The notes under the pieces: generated by a model
What the model saw: the letters and a program-made list of their open reading frames with translations, nothing else
Databases searched by the model: none
What the model was told of the DNA's origin: nothing
Assembly (NCBI GenBank): GCA_947095585.1
Contig: OX352761.1
Coordinates: 132,400,277 to 132,464,276 of the forward strand
DNA from: Nephrocerus scutellatus
Lineage: Eukaryota > Arthropoda > Insecta > Diptera > Pipunculidae
Reading direction: 5' to 3'
DNA: 64,000 nucleotides
In this document: in pieces, positions 41,346 to 51,632 of the stretch
How positions within the stretch are numbered: position 1 is the stretch's first letter
Layout of the letters: each line of letters begins with the position of its first letter
Translations under genes and position numbers: made by a program

Positions 41346-41531
41346 GCAAATACTGCCTGGAAGAGGAGAAAACATTCTTCACACAGTAAACAAAAGATTT
41401 GGAAAAAAAGTGGTTCACCAAGAAGGCCACTCTGCATCCAAAATAAAGTGGAAGGAATTTGCGCGGTGTAATCTATTACCAGTTTTTAGCGCAGCTGTTG
41501 TCAGTTAACATACAGAGTATGACCCTTTATC

Positions 41532-41696
41532 ATGACTTCGCGTCAGCTTTTTGCTAACAAGCCACAGTCGTTTGGTGACATTATGAATATGAAAATGGAC
41601 CATTATGTATATGACAGACAACTTGTTTCAGCCTTAAACCAAACGAGCTTAGTTGCCGTCCAATTAAACTTTATGGAAAATTTAACGATCGCTTAA
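41532..41696 (+). CDS. small unclassified ORF (54 codons)
   Basis: ATG at 41532 to TAA at 41694-41696. The product (MTSRQLFANKPQSFGDIMNM...) is not low-complexity, unlike most frames around it, and I do not recognise it. No splice signal or neighbour supports it as a gene, so it may be chance or an exon relic. Confidence 0.15.
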   Translation: MTSRQLFANKPQSFGDIMNMKMDHYVYDRQLVSALNQTSLVAVQLNFMENLTIA

Positions 41697-41699
41697 TCA

Positions 41700-42440
41700 T
41701 TGTGCGAAATTCTTTTCGACTTTACATTATATTGCAATTACTACAGTTGCCGCCATTACAGTTATTTTGTTTCTTTATGTATTTTAACTTAAAAGTGCAC
41801 ATTAATGTCGGCAGATTGGGGCAACATGTTGAACATAGTTTTAACGATGTCCGGTGCCATTTATTAATAAGAGCTTGTAAGAAAGCAAGCAAAGTTTTAC
41901 AAAAGCAATAAAGTCTAGTTTGCAATTTAACAACTGACATCGCTGGGCTAGCATGGAATGTTTACTGCTTCTAATTTGGCTCCTTGCCATAAAATTGTTA
42001 ACAAATTATATAGCCACAGTAAAATGCGCAGGCGGCGAAATGGCAAACTTGAAACTTTAAATTTAAATAGAAAAGAACAAAACAAAAATCGTAGACCAAA
42101 ATACTTTTTTTTTAATAGTGCAAATATTATTATTTCTAAAAGCATGACAGATTTTATTTAGAAGGCAAGGAATGCAGGTAAGACTTTTACGTAATGTTTA
42201 TAGCATAAATAGTCCTTATAATTACTCGTTGATATAATGCAATACAATTAATGGCATATCTGTTAACAAAGAGTTTTAGAAAGTCCAAGCGATTGGAATA
42301 GTTTTGCAAACATGAAAATTTCAACTAAAGAATGTTATATGCTATTTAAATATCAAGGCAATAATATGCTGTCCTCGACAGCAAATCGGCTAAGATTTTT
42401 AAAACTGCAGGAGACGACTTGATAGAGATTGTTGTGAGTT
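41700..42440. other. intergenic DNA, nothing recognised
   Basis: AT-rich. Frames of 65-72 codons on both strands have no recognisable motifs. Confidence 0.4.
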
Positions 42441-42479
42441 CTTACCTTTAAAATTTAGTCAGATGAAAGGATACCTGAT

Positions 42480-42975
42480 AAATGGTAATCGAAGACAGAT
42501 AAAGATATATTTGGTCTTTTTTAGCGAAAAATTCGTCTGACGATATTCGGACCAGTTTACCTTGAGCGGCTTTGTAGGAGAAGATTCATTGACGAATTAT
42601 ACGAGCTGTACAGCAACATCGACCAATTCAATAAACTACTTACTAGTAGTTCGAAAATGCTAGGACATGTAGAGCGAATAGATTTCAACGCTCCGGCCCA
42701 CAAAGGTAAAGACAGTAAATAGAGTCCTATAGAATCTAAATAATTATACTCATTTACATTTATCATTGCACAAAATGCAAAAAATTAAGGAAACTTAGGA
42801 AGGAGGATGAAGACATCATAAGTCGTTTCAAGCGAAAAATTCTTCAAACTATTTTCAGTCGTATTTGCGTTGACATGCTTAAGAGGAGGAGATTATACGA
42901 ACATCCACCTAGTCAAGAAATCTGCCAGTTCGAGATGTAGAGCACAAGCACGCGTAGAGAGGTTCGCATCCATAC
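42480..42975 (+). pseudogene. two RTE-like C-terminal fragments in a row
   Basis: The first (about 42520-42720) reads RRRFIDELYELYSNIDQ and KMLGHVERIDFNAPAHKG, the C-terminal LGHV-x-R block of RTE-type ORFs. The second (about 42825-42940) repeats the part before it: FKRKILQTIFSRICV followed by an Arg-rich RRRLYEH. They are in the same direction with stops between. Either two insertions or a local duplication would explain this. Confidence 0.55.
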
Positions 42976-43044
42976 AATGCTCATCTATATGCTTGGAGCA
43001 GCGTGGTCGTTAAAGACAAAGAGAGGAAATAGGTTAATGCTAAA

Positions 43045-43620
43045 AACTTCGTTTTTCGGGTACAAACTTTTATATATACATCGATACACGCCACACAGTC
43101 CTTTATTATTTGGTAATTATCGCCAAAATATCCGTTTTTGAGGTCGGGCTTATTTCAAATTATTTTCTTTTTCCACGCATCACAGGCGCCACAAGCGTCA
43201 TACGCGGGATATCAAAATTTGCAACTTACATTGATCTGCTAACAAAACTTCAGCCCTCTACGTCGTGCGAAAGGTGGTTAAAAAGGACCCCAAAAAAGCG
43301 AGAAAATCCCGTCATCTCCAACCATCACACGCACCACATGTAAAACACGACACACGTCACACGTGGAATATTTGGGACTAAGACACTCACCAAATTTCAG
43401 CTCTCTAGGTAGTGTGGAAGGTGGTTAAAAATGACCTCAAAAAATTTAAATTTTCACACATCATACGGGTCACACGCGACACGCGTCATACGCGAAATAT
43501 AAAAAAGGTATTCGGGACTTAGACACCCACAAAATTTCAGATCTTTAGGTCGTGTGGAAGATGGTTAAAAAGGACCTATATTTAGTCGAAAATACAGACA
43601 GGGTCAATTCAAGTTAAACA
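43045..43620 (+). repeat. repeat B, copy B3
   Basis: This opens with 'aaaacttcgtttttcggg'. It has three to four diverged units with 'cacaagcgtcatacgcgg', 'cacgacacacgtcacacgtgg', 'ttcagctctctaggtagtg' and 'ggtggttaaaaa', and closes with 'gggtcaattcaagttaaac'. It is directly followed by the minus-strand LINE at 43636. Confidence 0.7.
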
Positions 43621-43635
43621 AATGTTTTTAAAAAG

Positions 43636-44332
43636 GAGATGTCTATGAGCTTGTGTTTTAAATGCCAGTGGATGGTAGCGACTTGGAAAAAGGAAGCTTG
43701 GCAACGCATTCAACCTCCATGTTGTACAGCTGAAGAACGAATCTCTGAACCTAACTGTGTGTTCAGAAATAGGTATGAGTGTGGATTGATGATTAAGAGC
43801 GCCACGAGTATGGCGGTTTAATTCAAAGATAGGTGGCATGAGCAACGCTGGTGGATGAGGAGATAAAATAGTGACAAGCAGAAAACGTTCCTGCGGAGTT
43901 CAAACGAATCTATTGAATTTGCAATGTTTTCGTTACCAATAAGTTTTAACGTTCAGTTTTGTATTCTATCTAGCAAATGCAAGGTAGTCTTAGACGCACC
44001 TGACCAGATATGACATTTGTTTGGGTCGAATAAATACCTTGTAGAAAGTAGCTAGATCAGTTTCCTCGATGCAAGTGCCATTTATGGATAATGGCAGTGG
44101 ATTTAAGATTCGCTTAGACGAAAAGAGACAGAATTCATTCTTAGAAGCGATTATTTTCTCCCAATTTTATTATGCAGTCCAGACCAGAATTTAACGTGCT
44201 TATTATATGAAATTGTTTGAGTTCTACATGAGAGGAGGAAGAACGTTCCTCAAACTTTTATGAAAAGCTGAAAGTGCTGTCGTCAGCGAAATAGTGAATT
44301 GGATTAAATGTAATGGACAAGAGATCATTAAT
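43636..44332 (-). pseudogene. CR1/Jockey-group LINE, 3' half, interrupted by repeat A
   Basis: Minus-strand translation gives an INDLLSIT...FADDST block at 44330-44260, a GTCIEETDLA-like block near 44070, and FELNRHTRGALNHQ...VRFRDSFF...AHRHLLF (43845-43609). The order is that of the copy at 2772-5155. The element continues on the far side of the repeat A insertion at 44747. Confidence 0.85.
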
Positions 44333-44746
44333 AAAAAAAACAACCCATAAAAATTAAAAATAAAATTCTCTAATAAACAAAAGTATACTGAATTCCACTA
44401 TAAATGCTGAAATATAAAAACACACGAAGCACTGCAACCTAACAAAAAAACAACCCCAATCGTAAAGCAAGCAGCGCTGCCCACACTAGATAAAGCAGAA
44501 CGCACACAGAACACAGTTATTATAGTATGAAATGATCTGATACCTGGAAAAAAATTTGTATTGGAGCCCCCCGACCCCGCGGCCCGATTACTCTCAAATT
44601 TTAATAGATTTTTCACCGGAAATATACACGTGTGCAAAATTTTAATAAAATCGGGCTTTGGGAAGTGGGTTAAAAATTGATCACAAAAGCTGACCAGCCA
44701 GCCCGCCAGCCACGGGCACGCGAAGTAAATATAGAGAATTTAAAAA
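44333..44746 (+). repeat. repeat A, copy A4 (inserted in a LINE)
   Basis: Copy with 'caacccataaaaatt', 'aaaattctcta', 'gcagcgctgcccaca', 'ggagccccccgaccccgcgg', 'caaattttaatag', 'acacgtgtgcaaaat', 'gggaagtgggttaaaaattg' and 'tatagagaattt' + AAAAA. The flanks join to 'cattaat|aaaaa|tgagaaag', which is the uninterrupted LINE sequence seen at 4170-4195 (inverted). This gives a readable empty site. Confidence 0.9.
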
Positions 44747-45055
44747 TGAGAAAGAGTGTCGGGGACAAAACAGATTCCGCTGTTCGGTGAGATAGGCCAT
44801 TAAATCTTCAGTAGAATGGTGTCTGTGAAATCCGTACAATCGGTCACTAAGGATTCCGTGAGTTTCAAGATGTTTCATGAGCTTACAATTGATCAGCTTT
44901 CCAAGACCTTGGAAATAATGAATAAAAGTGCTATGGTCGGTATTAGGTATGAGGCGATGGCTCGCCTTTTTGGGGTATAGGCTGGAAAGGAGAAATCCAG
45001 AAAAAATACCCAAATGATCCGGTTTTTGAACATTTTGAAACATGGGAAGGAACTA
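44747..45055 (-). pseudogene. CR1/Jockey-group LINE, RT entry part (same copy as 43636-44332)
   Basis: The minus frame 45043-44770 reads a LYPKKASHRLIP segment, LINCKLMKHLETHGILSDRLYGFHRHHSTEDLMAYLTEQRN, then CPRHSFSF. It is collinear with the RT at 3700-3930 and then jumps to the LSPTLFLIF block, so about 250 bases are deleted. The 3' half follows after the repeat A insertion. Confidence 0.85.
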
Positions 45056-45056
45056 T

Positions 45057-45366
45057 AATAATAATAATATTCGGCGCGACAGACCGTTGCGGTCCAAGGC
45101 CTACCTTCTCGCGACCATTTGTGTTGTGCGTGTATATTTTTGGACACAAATGAAAGGGACCTACAATTTAAGGCCGGATCCGAACGGCGAATTGAAAAGC
45201 ATTCCGTGACAAGTTATTACTCTTGGAACGTTTGTCGACCATTCTCGAGAGGTAGGACACCGTGAAAAAAATACTTTTGGTGTTACTGGGATTCGTACCA
45301 CGATCCTCCTGCTCAGTAGCCATGCGCATTTCCACTGAGTCACGGCGCCCGGCACACGGAGCAACG
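45057..45366 (-). repeat. SINE, full-length copy
   Basis: The minus strand has a tRNA-like head (GACTCAGTGG and GGTACGAATCCC), 'ttttttcacggtgtcc', 'aataacttgtcacgg', 'aattcgccgttcggatccgg' and 'gtcccttt...aaaaatatac', then 'ggtcgcgagaaggtaggcc'. It ends in an ATT tail of several units. It is about 310 bases long and abuts the LINE at 45055. Confidence 0.8.
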
Positions 45367-46954
45367 GGAAGGAACTATACTGCTTCGATAATTGGTTTGA
45401 ACGTATTCTTAATTAAGTGTGGGTGTATATATCTTTGCGGAGAATACCTTGAAAACTAAATATGTCAACACAATAAACAGTTCTTGATGTTGTTTTTAAT
45501 ACTTTGTCAAAAAATGATCGAAAAAACATTCTTTTATATCAATCAATGTCTACCTTTTTGTCTGTCGCTTATACGCTCATCACATCGCAATGTGATTGAC
45601 GTGAAAGTTCATTTCCTGTAGCTTTCATGGTGTTAAGGCGCGTTGTGAGCAATGAGCGACATGGACGATTGTATTGCATAATTTGCCATATGTTTTTATT
45701 GGAGCAAATGCCTTTCATCATCTTTCCAAAAATCTAATTCATATTCAACGTAAGAGCTACTGAAACATGGTTGACCGAAATGTATAAAGTTGCTAATTAT
45801 AGAGTTGGTAATTTATAAAAGTAACAACAAGTTAAAAGATGTACAAAAAAAATTATTTTTCGGTACTTGTTTGCAAGCACAAAATTATAAATTTCAAAGG
45901 TAATGTTGCAGTAAGCATAGCCAATTTATTAAAAACTGCACAGACAAGATATGTACGAGTAATTGCACTATATTTCGATACGAGGTATTATTACTAAGGC
46001 TGTCAACTTTATAATTCACCCTGCATTTTTTGAAATATAACTATGTACATATTGCGTTCACATACACATATAATACAATCTGTGCACATTATTTTCGATC
46101 TACATCTATTTATATCGCCTATATCCTATAGCACACGCAACAGCATTAATAGTCTGTAATACTCTCTATCGAGCAGCCACCTGTCGCTGTCTATTTAATA
46201 CTCTTCTACGTGTGTTCTGTTTTTAAGATAAATAATTCGTGCCATGGTAAGAACTTGCCTCATTGTAATTATTCACCTGATGTTTAAGAGATATAAGGTA
46301 TATGGGCTCTGTCTATCAAAATGCTACGTGCAAGCACATTTGGAAACTTAGGAAACTTTTTTTTAGAAATAACTGGCAATGCGTGCAGTAGTTTTTCAAA
46401 AAATTCCTCGTCGGTCTGGAGCCAAATATGATTACGAAAAAATAGCTTTCAATTACCCTTAAAAAGCTTCAAAATATTCTATCTTTATAATAATTGCCCT
46501 CACGCTAGCATCAACTATTGTGATTCTAAAACTGTAATGGAATCTTAATAGAATACTAATTTAGTTAATCACGAAAATTTAACAGAGACGAAAACCATGG
46601 CGTTTTAGTCATTCTCAAACTTTTCTTTCGGTGATTGTTAAACTTTTAAATAAGAGGATAGGGCGGTTTTGTGTCTGTTCGCACATTGTAAATGTTGTTG
46701 ATATTGACATTTTCCATTTCACACCCCTTGGGAGAATTTATTCTATCCCTTAATTCGGAGACGTCTTTGACAGATGTTTAGATGCTATCTTCATTCGATA
46801 TGTCCATTGGTACATCAGGTACAAGTGGTAGAGGTACTCGCGGAGTCAGGTTCGTTCACTGAGCGTGCTGTGGCAGTTTTGGGACGCTCCCGAAGTGATA
46901 GGCGTAGTTAATATTTTCGGTTGGGTCTTGAAGGCGTGAGGTTGACTTGTTTTA
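45367..46954. other. intergenic DNA, nothing firm
   Basis: AT-rich. At 46411-46436 a 'ggtctggagccaaatatga' word may be a diverged RTE-like 3' tail. 46640-46950 is less AT-rich but has no recognisable frame. Confidence 0.4.
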
Positions 46955-47215
46955 TTGCATTCAAAAAGAATGCATTTCTCGCTTGAGTTTAATCAATAGA
47001 TTCTATCAAACATTCAAGTCATTCTTGATTGGGGCAGATCTAATAGAGTGGAATTCAACCCAAATGAATTCCAGGCTTGTCTTTTTTCTCAGAAGTCAGT
47101 TTAGCATTACGTGCCAGCAGTAATTAATGGTGCCCGTAGAACGAGATCAGATTCATTTAAGTTTCTTGCCGTGGCGCAAGTCATTCAGGGAGTTTATGTA
47201 TAAAAAAAATACTTG
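46955..47215 (+). repeat. second LINE family, short 3' fragment
   Basis: Matches 5285-5440 and 6120-6180: 'tcaaaaagaatgca', 'tctcgcttga', 'gattggggcagatctaata', 'gaattccaggcttgtctt' and 'ccgtggcgcaagtcattcag' + 'ggagtt'. It is a deleted copy joining RT and 3' UTR parts. Confidence 0.7.
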
Positions 47216-47355
47216 TATTGTTACTCTGATTACACTCCTCCTTTTTCTTTTTTGATCTTAGCAAAATACTCCAAAAACTGTTCATATAATTAATAGTTAG
47301 AACCCACAAAAGATCCGTTGCATTATGATGCATAAAAAAAAATTGACTAAATAAT

Positions 47356-47765
47356 AAAAAAACAACCCATAAAAATTAAAATTTTTCTTGTAAATTCTCT
47401 AATCGGGGATACACACACACACACACACACACACTGCGTGCTCGTTTTGTGGCAAAATTATCCACCAAATGACGCAGCGACAGCGAACAGCGCTGCACAC
47501 AAAGCACAGAGCTTGTATACGGGGGTCCCCAGGGGCCGATCACTCCAAATTTTTACAAAAAGTGTTTTCCATCGAAGACACACATGTGTAGAAAATTTCA
47601 AGAAAATCGGCCTCAAATTTTAATAGAAAGTATTGTCACCGGAAATATACATGTGTGCAAAATTTCAATAAAATCGGGCTATGGGAAGTGGGTTAAAAAT
47701 TGATCAGAAAATCTGGCCAGCCAGCCAGCCACGTGCACGCGAAATTAATATAGAGAATTTAAAAA
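47356..47765 (+). repeat. repeat A, copy A5
   Basis: 'caacccataaaaatt', TAAATTCTCTA, CA run, 'gacgcagcgacagcgaac', 'catgtgtagaaaatttcaag', 'catgtgtgcaaaatttcaa', 'gggaagtgggttaaaaattg', CCAG array, 'tatagagaattt' + AAAAA. The middle 'gagagcccc' segment is deleted. Confidence 0.87.
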
Positions 47766-47804
47766 GAATAAGAGAAATATTATTTAATCGTTTTCTCTTT
47801 TTTC

Positions 47805-48003
47805 TAGTCGCACCAAAATTGGCCAGTAATCCCAACTTGTACAAAACCTGGAAAGTACATAATCGTAATATCGCTGGTTTAGATTATTTTGTAAAAGCAT
47901 TCACGGCAGCAATGGCAATAACTGCACGCCTGAATATTTTAGATAGCCTCTTCTTTTGTACGTGGCAGTGGACTTCTTGTGTAACTGTGGTATTTACTCA
48001 TAC
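47805..48003 (+). other. exon-like open frame after a strong splice acceptor
   Basis: A pyrimidine-rich 'ttttctcttttttctag' ends at 47807. The following frame (KLASNPNLYKTWKVHNRNIA GLDYF... in two parts) stays open to a stop near 48005 and is not low-complexity. I do not recognise the protein. It may be an exon relic of a gene broken by insertions, or chance. Confidence 0.2.
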
Positions 48004-48353
48004 CTAATAATTGCTGATAGGATTTCTTTATGATATGACTAGCTGATTACCCGGCGTTGCCCAGGTATTTATTCACCCCAATCTTCTATTATGGTGATAT
48101 CTATCTATAAAGTAAAATAGAAGTTTTTATTACCAAAATAAGTATTTTAAACTATAGCTATAGTATTCAAATTATAAAATAAAATAAGAAAAAATACATG
48201 ATATTAATTTAAACAAAACTTGGTTGTATATAATGTTTTAAGTTTCGCCTTCAAGAGCTCTTTATCTAAATAAATTCTTATGTGACTTATTGATCCGACT
48301 TATTGATCGTCATTGAAACAACAAGTTTTATTGAAAATTGCAATCTCTTAAAT

Positions 48354-48761
48354 TTAAAAGGTAGATAGATCCGTCGAAATGAGTGCTATCCATGGGATAA
48401 AAACTGTTTCACAATGTCTCTTTTCTGTCAAGATAGTCGCTTTAATTATATTGCCAGGCATCTTTTTTACGCACAGTCTTGTGTTGTTGCAAATTTTTGG
48501 CGAGTTGAGATTCCGTAGTAAAATAATTGGAGATCCCACTGTAAGTAAAAGACGATGTGGTGGCAATCTAGGCGAATCAAGTGAGTTTAGTATCGATACA
48601 CTTATATTCAGTGATAACATGGTAAGTACTTGATTGTTTGTTTCGTTTGTGTCTCCGGTTTTAGCAGCAAGAACGGCCCCTTCTCGCAACCGATTCAAAA
48701 TATGACAGTTTTGAGAAACAGCCGGATAAATGGAATTAATACGTTCTGCGGCAGATTTCAA
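48354..48761 (-). pseudogene. Helitron PIF1-type helicase, C-terminal remnant
   Basis: The 135-codon minus frame contains AVLAAKTGDTNETNNQVL and LLLTVGSPIILLRNLNSPK followed by ICNNTRLCVKKM, and then an ATILTEKRH...VFIPWIALISTDL block. This is the order of the C-terminal part of Helitron helicases. In the family the enzyme unwinds DNA during rolling-circle transposition. The frame stops at STDLSTF, before the final helicase motif, and nothing upstream encodes the Walker motifs. It lies just before the Helitron 3' end, as expected for the helicase end of an autonomous parent. Confidence 0.85.
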
Positions 48762-48829
48762 AAATCTATGGCAATTTTATATTACCATTAAGACACGGCT
48801 GCGAATGTACCTTTTCCAATTTGAAGTAG

Positions 48830-49770
48830 GAGCGACAATGTCCTCACCCCCAAAACCAGCTAGCCACCAAGTACCATTCAAAACATGACTATTCATCTCA
48901 GCGACCCCGAAAACTATTTGATCGACAATAATATCAGTCCCCATAGGGGGATACAACTCATGCATAGAAGTGTCCTACCAACACTATTCATTTCAGTGAC
49001 CCCGAGAACTATAGAACGGACACTAATATCGGTCATCCCCTCGGCTATCTAACCCATCCCCCTAGAGCTATCTTACCATCACCATTCTACTCAACGACCC
49101 CGAAAACCATATAATCGACACTAATATCGGTCACCCCATCTCCCCCTAGAGCTGTCTTACCATCACCATTCACTTCAGCCACCCCGAAAACTATAGAATC
49201 GACACTAATATCGGTCACACCACCCCACCACGCAGGTATCGACCCCATCCCCCTCGAGCTGTCTTACCATCAACATTCAACTCAGCGACCCCGAAAACCA
49301 TATACTCGACACTAATATCGGTCAACCCCCTCCACCCCCGTCAGCTATGGATCCAATCACCATAGGGCTGTCTTACCATCGCCATTCAGCTCAGCGACCC
49401 CGAAAACCACTAATATCCCTCCCCCCTCAGTTATGCACCTCAACTGCTTACCATTTCCATTCAACTCAACGACCCCGAAAACCATAGAATCGACACTAAT
49501 ATCGGGCACCCTCCCCCCTCAGTTATGGACCTCAACTGCTTACCATCACCATTCAACTCAACGACCCCGAAAACCATAGAATCGACACTAATATCGGTCA
49601 CCCCCCCCCCCCACCACGCCCTTCCGATCCGAAAACCATAGAATCGACACTAATATCGGTTACCCTCCCTCCTGCGGGGATACATAACTCATCCAAAAGA
49701 GTTTACAACCAACACTATTCATCACGGCGATACCGAAAACTGTGGGTCCGACACTAATATCGGCTGCCCC
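48830..49770. repeat. minisatellite inside Helitron A
   Basis: At least eight full copies of the core GACACTAATATCGG, plus degenerate ones at 48918 and 49412, lie between about 49017 and 49765. Each is preceded by 'cgaccccgaaaacc(a/c)ta' and followed by a C-rich run. Most units also contain 'ttaccatcaccattca'. Units vary from about 60 to 120 bases because of partial deletions. There is no coding frame. Confidence 0.88.
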
Positions 49771-49929
49771 CCACAGCCAATAAACCTGTTACCCCTCATC
49801 CACAGTATTTGATTCCAGATTGTAATGTATATGTTTGGTTAAAATTGGTGAAGGCGTGACAGAGTTAGTTAGGCACAAACAAACTAACAAACAATCAAAC
49901 AAACAAATAAATTCTCATTCTATTTTATA

Positions 49930-50808
49930 CTAGCTGTTCCCGGGCGCTTTGCTACCCGCACACATGAACCCCCGGGGTGACGGGAGTACTATAGCCTATA
50001 ACTTTCCCTCACCTGCCAATAATTTACGTTGACATTTTTTTAAAAATACGTTTGTAAATCTCATGTTAAAATTTTATCTTTCTCCCCTTCCATCTATACC
50101 TATAACTTTCCCCTACCTGCCAATAATATATCTTAAAAATTTCATAAAATTCAGTTTAAAAATGTGGCTGATATTAACATTTTAAATTCCCTGTTTTAAA
50201 ATAAAATAACTACTAATCAAACAAATGCAGTTTTCGTGACTCATGTGTATAATATAAAAACAGTTATTTTGTGTAATAACGTTTTTTTACGATTAATTAT
50301 AAATTTTATTTTTAATTTGGCGTCCTAAGATGTATTCTTGCGCGTATTGTAATGAAACGAAATTAATGTCAAAAATAGCGGTTTTACCACCTACTATCTT
50401 GAAAACAGCGCCACCTATCGGGTCCAAATTTCACAAAAACCCAAATAGCAACGAAACAAACGTATAGTTCAAATGTTAGGTTCCTAAGATGCTTCGTTAC
50501 TAAGAAACAGAAAAACCGTTATATCTTGGAAACAGCGCCATCTATCAGGTCCAAATTTCACAAAAACCAAATAGCAATAAAACAAATCTATGGTTAAAAT
50601 CTGAAGTTCCTAAGATGCTTCTTTGCTGAGAAACAAAAAAACGGTATATTTTGACAACAGTGCCACTTAGAGAGTTCAAACCATATAACCAAACAAAAAC
50701 CCAAACCGCTAAAATCCTAATCTATGGTGAAAATTTCAGCTTCCTGCTATATCTGGTTCCTGAGAAAGGCAATCTCAAAAAATTAACACACCATTTTTAT
50801 ATATTAGA
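49930..50808 (-). mobile_element. Helitron B (minus strand), non-autonomous, complete
   Basis: The minus strand starts TCTAATATATAAAAATGG (50808 downward) after an A, and ends in GCGGGTAGCAAAGCGCCCGG (49962-49943), ACAG and CTAG (49933-49930) before a T. 5'-TC, a GC-rich hairpin and CTAG-T with insertion between A and T fit Helitrons. It is 879 bp long and noncoding, with about three internal tandem units (50390-50740). It lies eight bases inside the 5' end of Helitron A and divides TATATA|TATAAA there. Confidence 0.85.
50390..50740. repeat. tandem units inside Helitron B
   Basis: About three units of 115-125 bp share, on the plus strand, 'tatcttg(a/g)aaacagcgcca', 'ctatc(g/a)ggtccaaatttcac', 'aaatagcaa', 'ttcctaagatgcttc' and 'gagaaacaaaaaa'. 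The last unit is the most diverged. Confidence 0.8.
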
Positions 50809-51049
50809 TATATAGAAAGATTATGATTATGATTTAATCTTACAGGACACCCTACGGATTGGCGCTTTTTCACGCCTAGAAAAATCTAATTCATCTTTTT
50901 GTCTATTTGCCTGGCAGGTACGAGTACACATGTAAAGTTACAAGACGTTTATGTCCATACTCCGTTGTACTTTATAATAGAGGTTGTGTTACGTATTGCA
51001 ACCGCAGGATGTGAATTTGTCACTCGTAGCATATAATTTTGTTTTCACT

Positions 51050-51260
51050 CTGTTTAGTGCGAATTTTTAAATGTTCTCCGACTTGGCCTCCCTCGCTGTT
51101 TTATTCCATCAATCCGCAAAAGGCTTCCCGAGCAGGATACTCTACGCTCATGCGAGTTAGGTGTCCTACCCACAAAAGCCTACCAAGATTAATTCTCTTC
51201 ACAATGTCACTCCTAGACTAAAGTGGACTTAATTGGCTACAAGCAACCATATTTCTGGTT
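51050..51260 (-). pseudogene. LINE C-terminal fragment (RTE/R1-like)
   Basis: The minus strand reads DIVKRINLGRLLWVGHLTRMSVEYP (in parts) and AREAFCGLME, matching the RLRWLGHV-x-RM...P-A block at the C-terminus of many insect LINE ORFs. It then degenerates. It is short and without a 3' tail. Confidence 0.55.
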
Positions 51261-51394
51261 CCTGTTTATAAAGCCTTGAACTCTCTTACTAAGCAATGAT
51301 AAAGAGAGCTTTAAAGTCCTTAAACAGAGATGGTAAAGTGAAACTCTATACTCTTTCCAATTACCTGCCTAAGGTTTTTTAATGATAATAATAA

Positions 51395-51632
51395 TGCCGT
51401 GGCGGACCGTTATGGTTCAGGGCCTAGGTTCCCGCGACCATTCCTGTTTTGCGTTTTATATTTTTCCACACAAATGAAATGGATCTACAATTCCAAAGTG
51501 TATCTGAATTGCGAATTGAGAAGCTTTTCATGACAGTAATTACTCCCGGATGTTTGTCTGACATTTGTGAGAGGTGGGACCATTAAAACTATTTTTGGTG
51601 TTTTTCTGGAAATTTTTTGAAACTCGTGCTGA
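51395..51632 (-). repeat. SINE, 3' two-thirds
   Basis: Minus strand: 'ggtgttacc'-like body words, 'aattactgtcatgaaaagc', 'ttctcaattcgcaattcaga', 'aaaaatataaaacgc', 'ggtcgcgggaacctaggccc' and an ATTATTATTA tail. It is collinear with 45240-45057. The tRNA-like head is degenerate. Confidence 0.7.

Larger units (their letters stand above)
48039..50816 (-). mobile_element. Helitron A (minus strand), interrupted by Helitron B
   Basis: Minus strand, 5' to 3': it opens with TCTATATA (50816-50809), is interrupted by Helitron B, and resumes at 49929 with TATAAAATAGAATGAG and the GCCTAACTAACTCTGTCACG words common in Helitron 5' regions. A minisatellite follows (about 49770-48830), then a PIF1-type helicase remnant (48761-48354). 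The 3' end is an ACCTGG...CCGGGT hairpin (about 48068-48051) and CTAG (48042-48039) before T. Hairpin plus CTAG-T and a 5' TC are standard Helitron termini. Without the insert it is about 1.9 kb. No Rep domain is left, so it is non-autonomous. Confidence 0.85.

Noticed and set aside
48830..49770. Possible CRISPR-like array
   Set aside because: Units are irregular, the between-unit sequence is also repeated, there are no cas genes, and the array lies within a eukaryotic Helitron.
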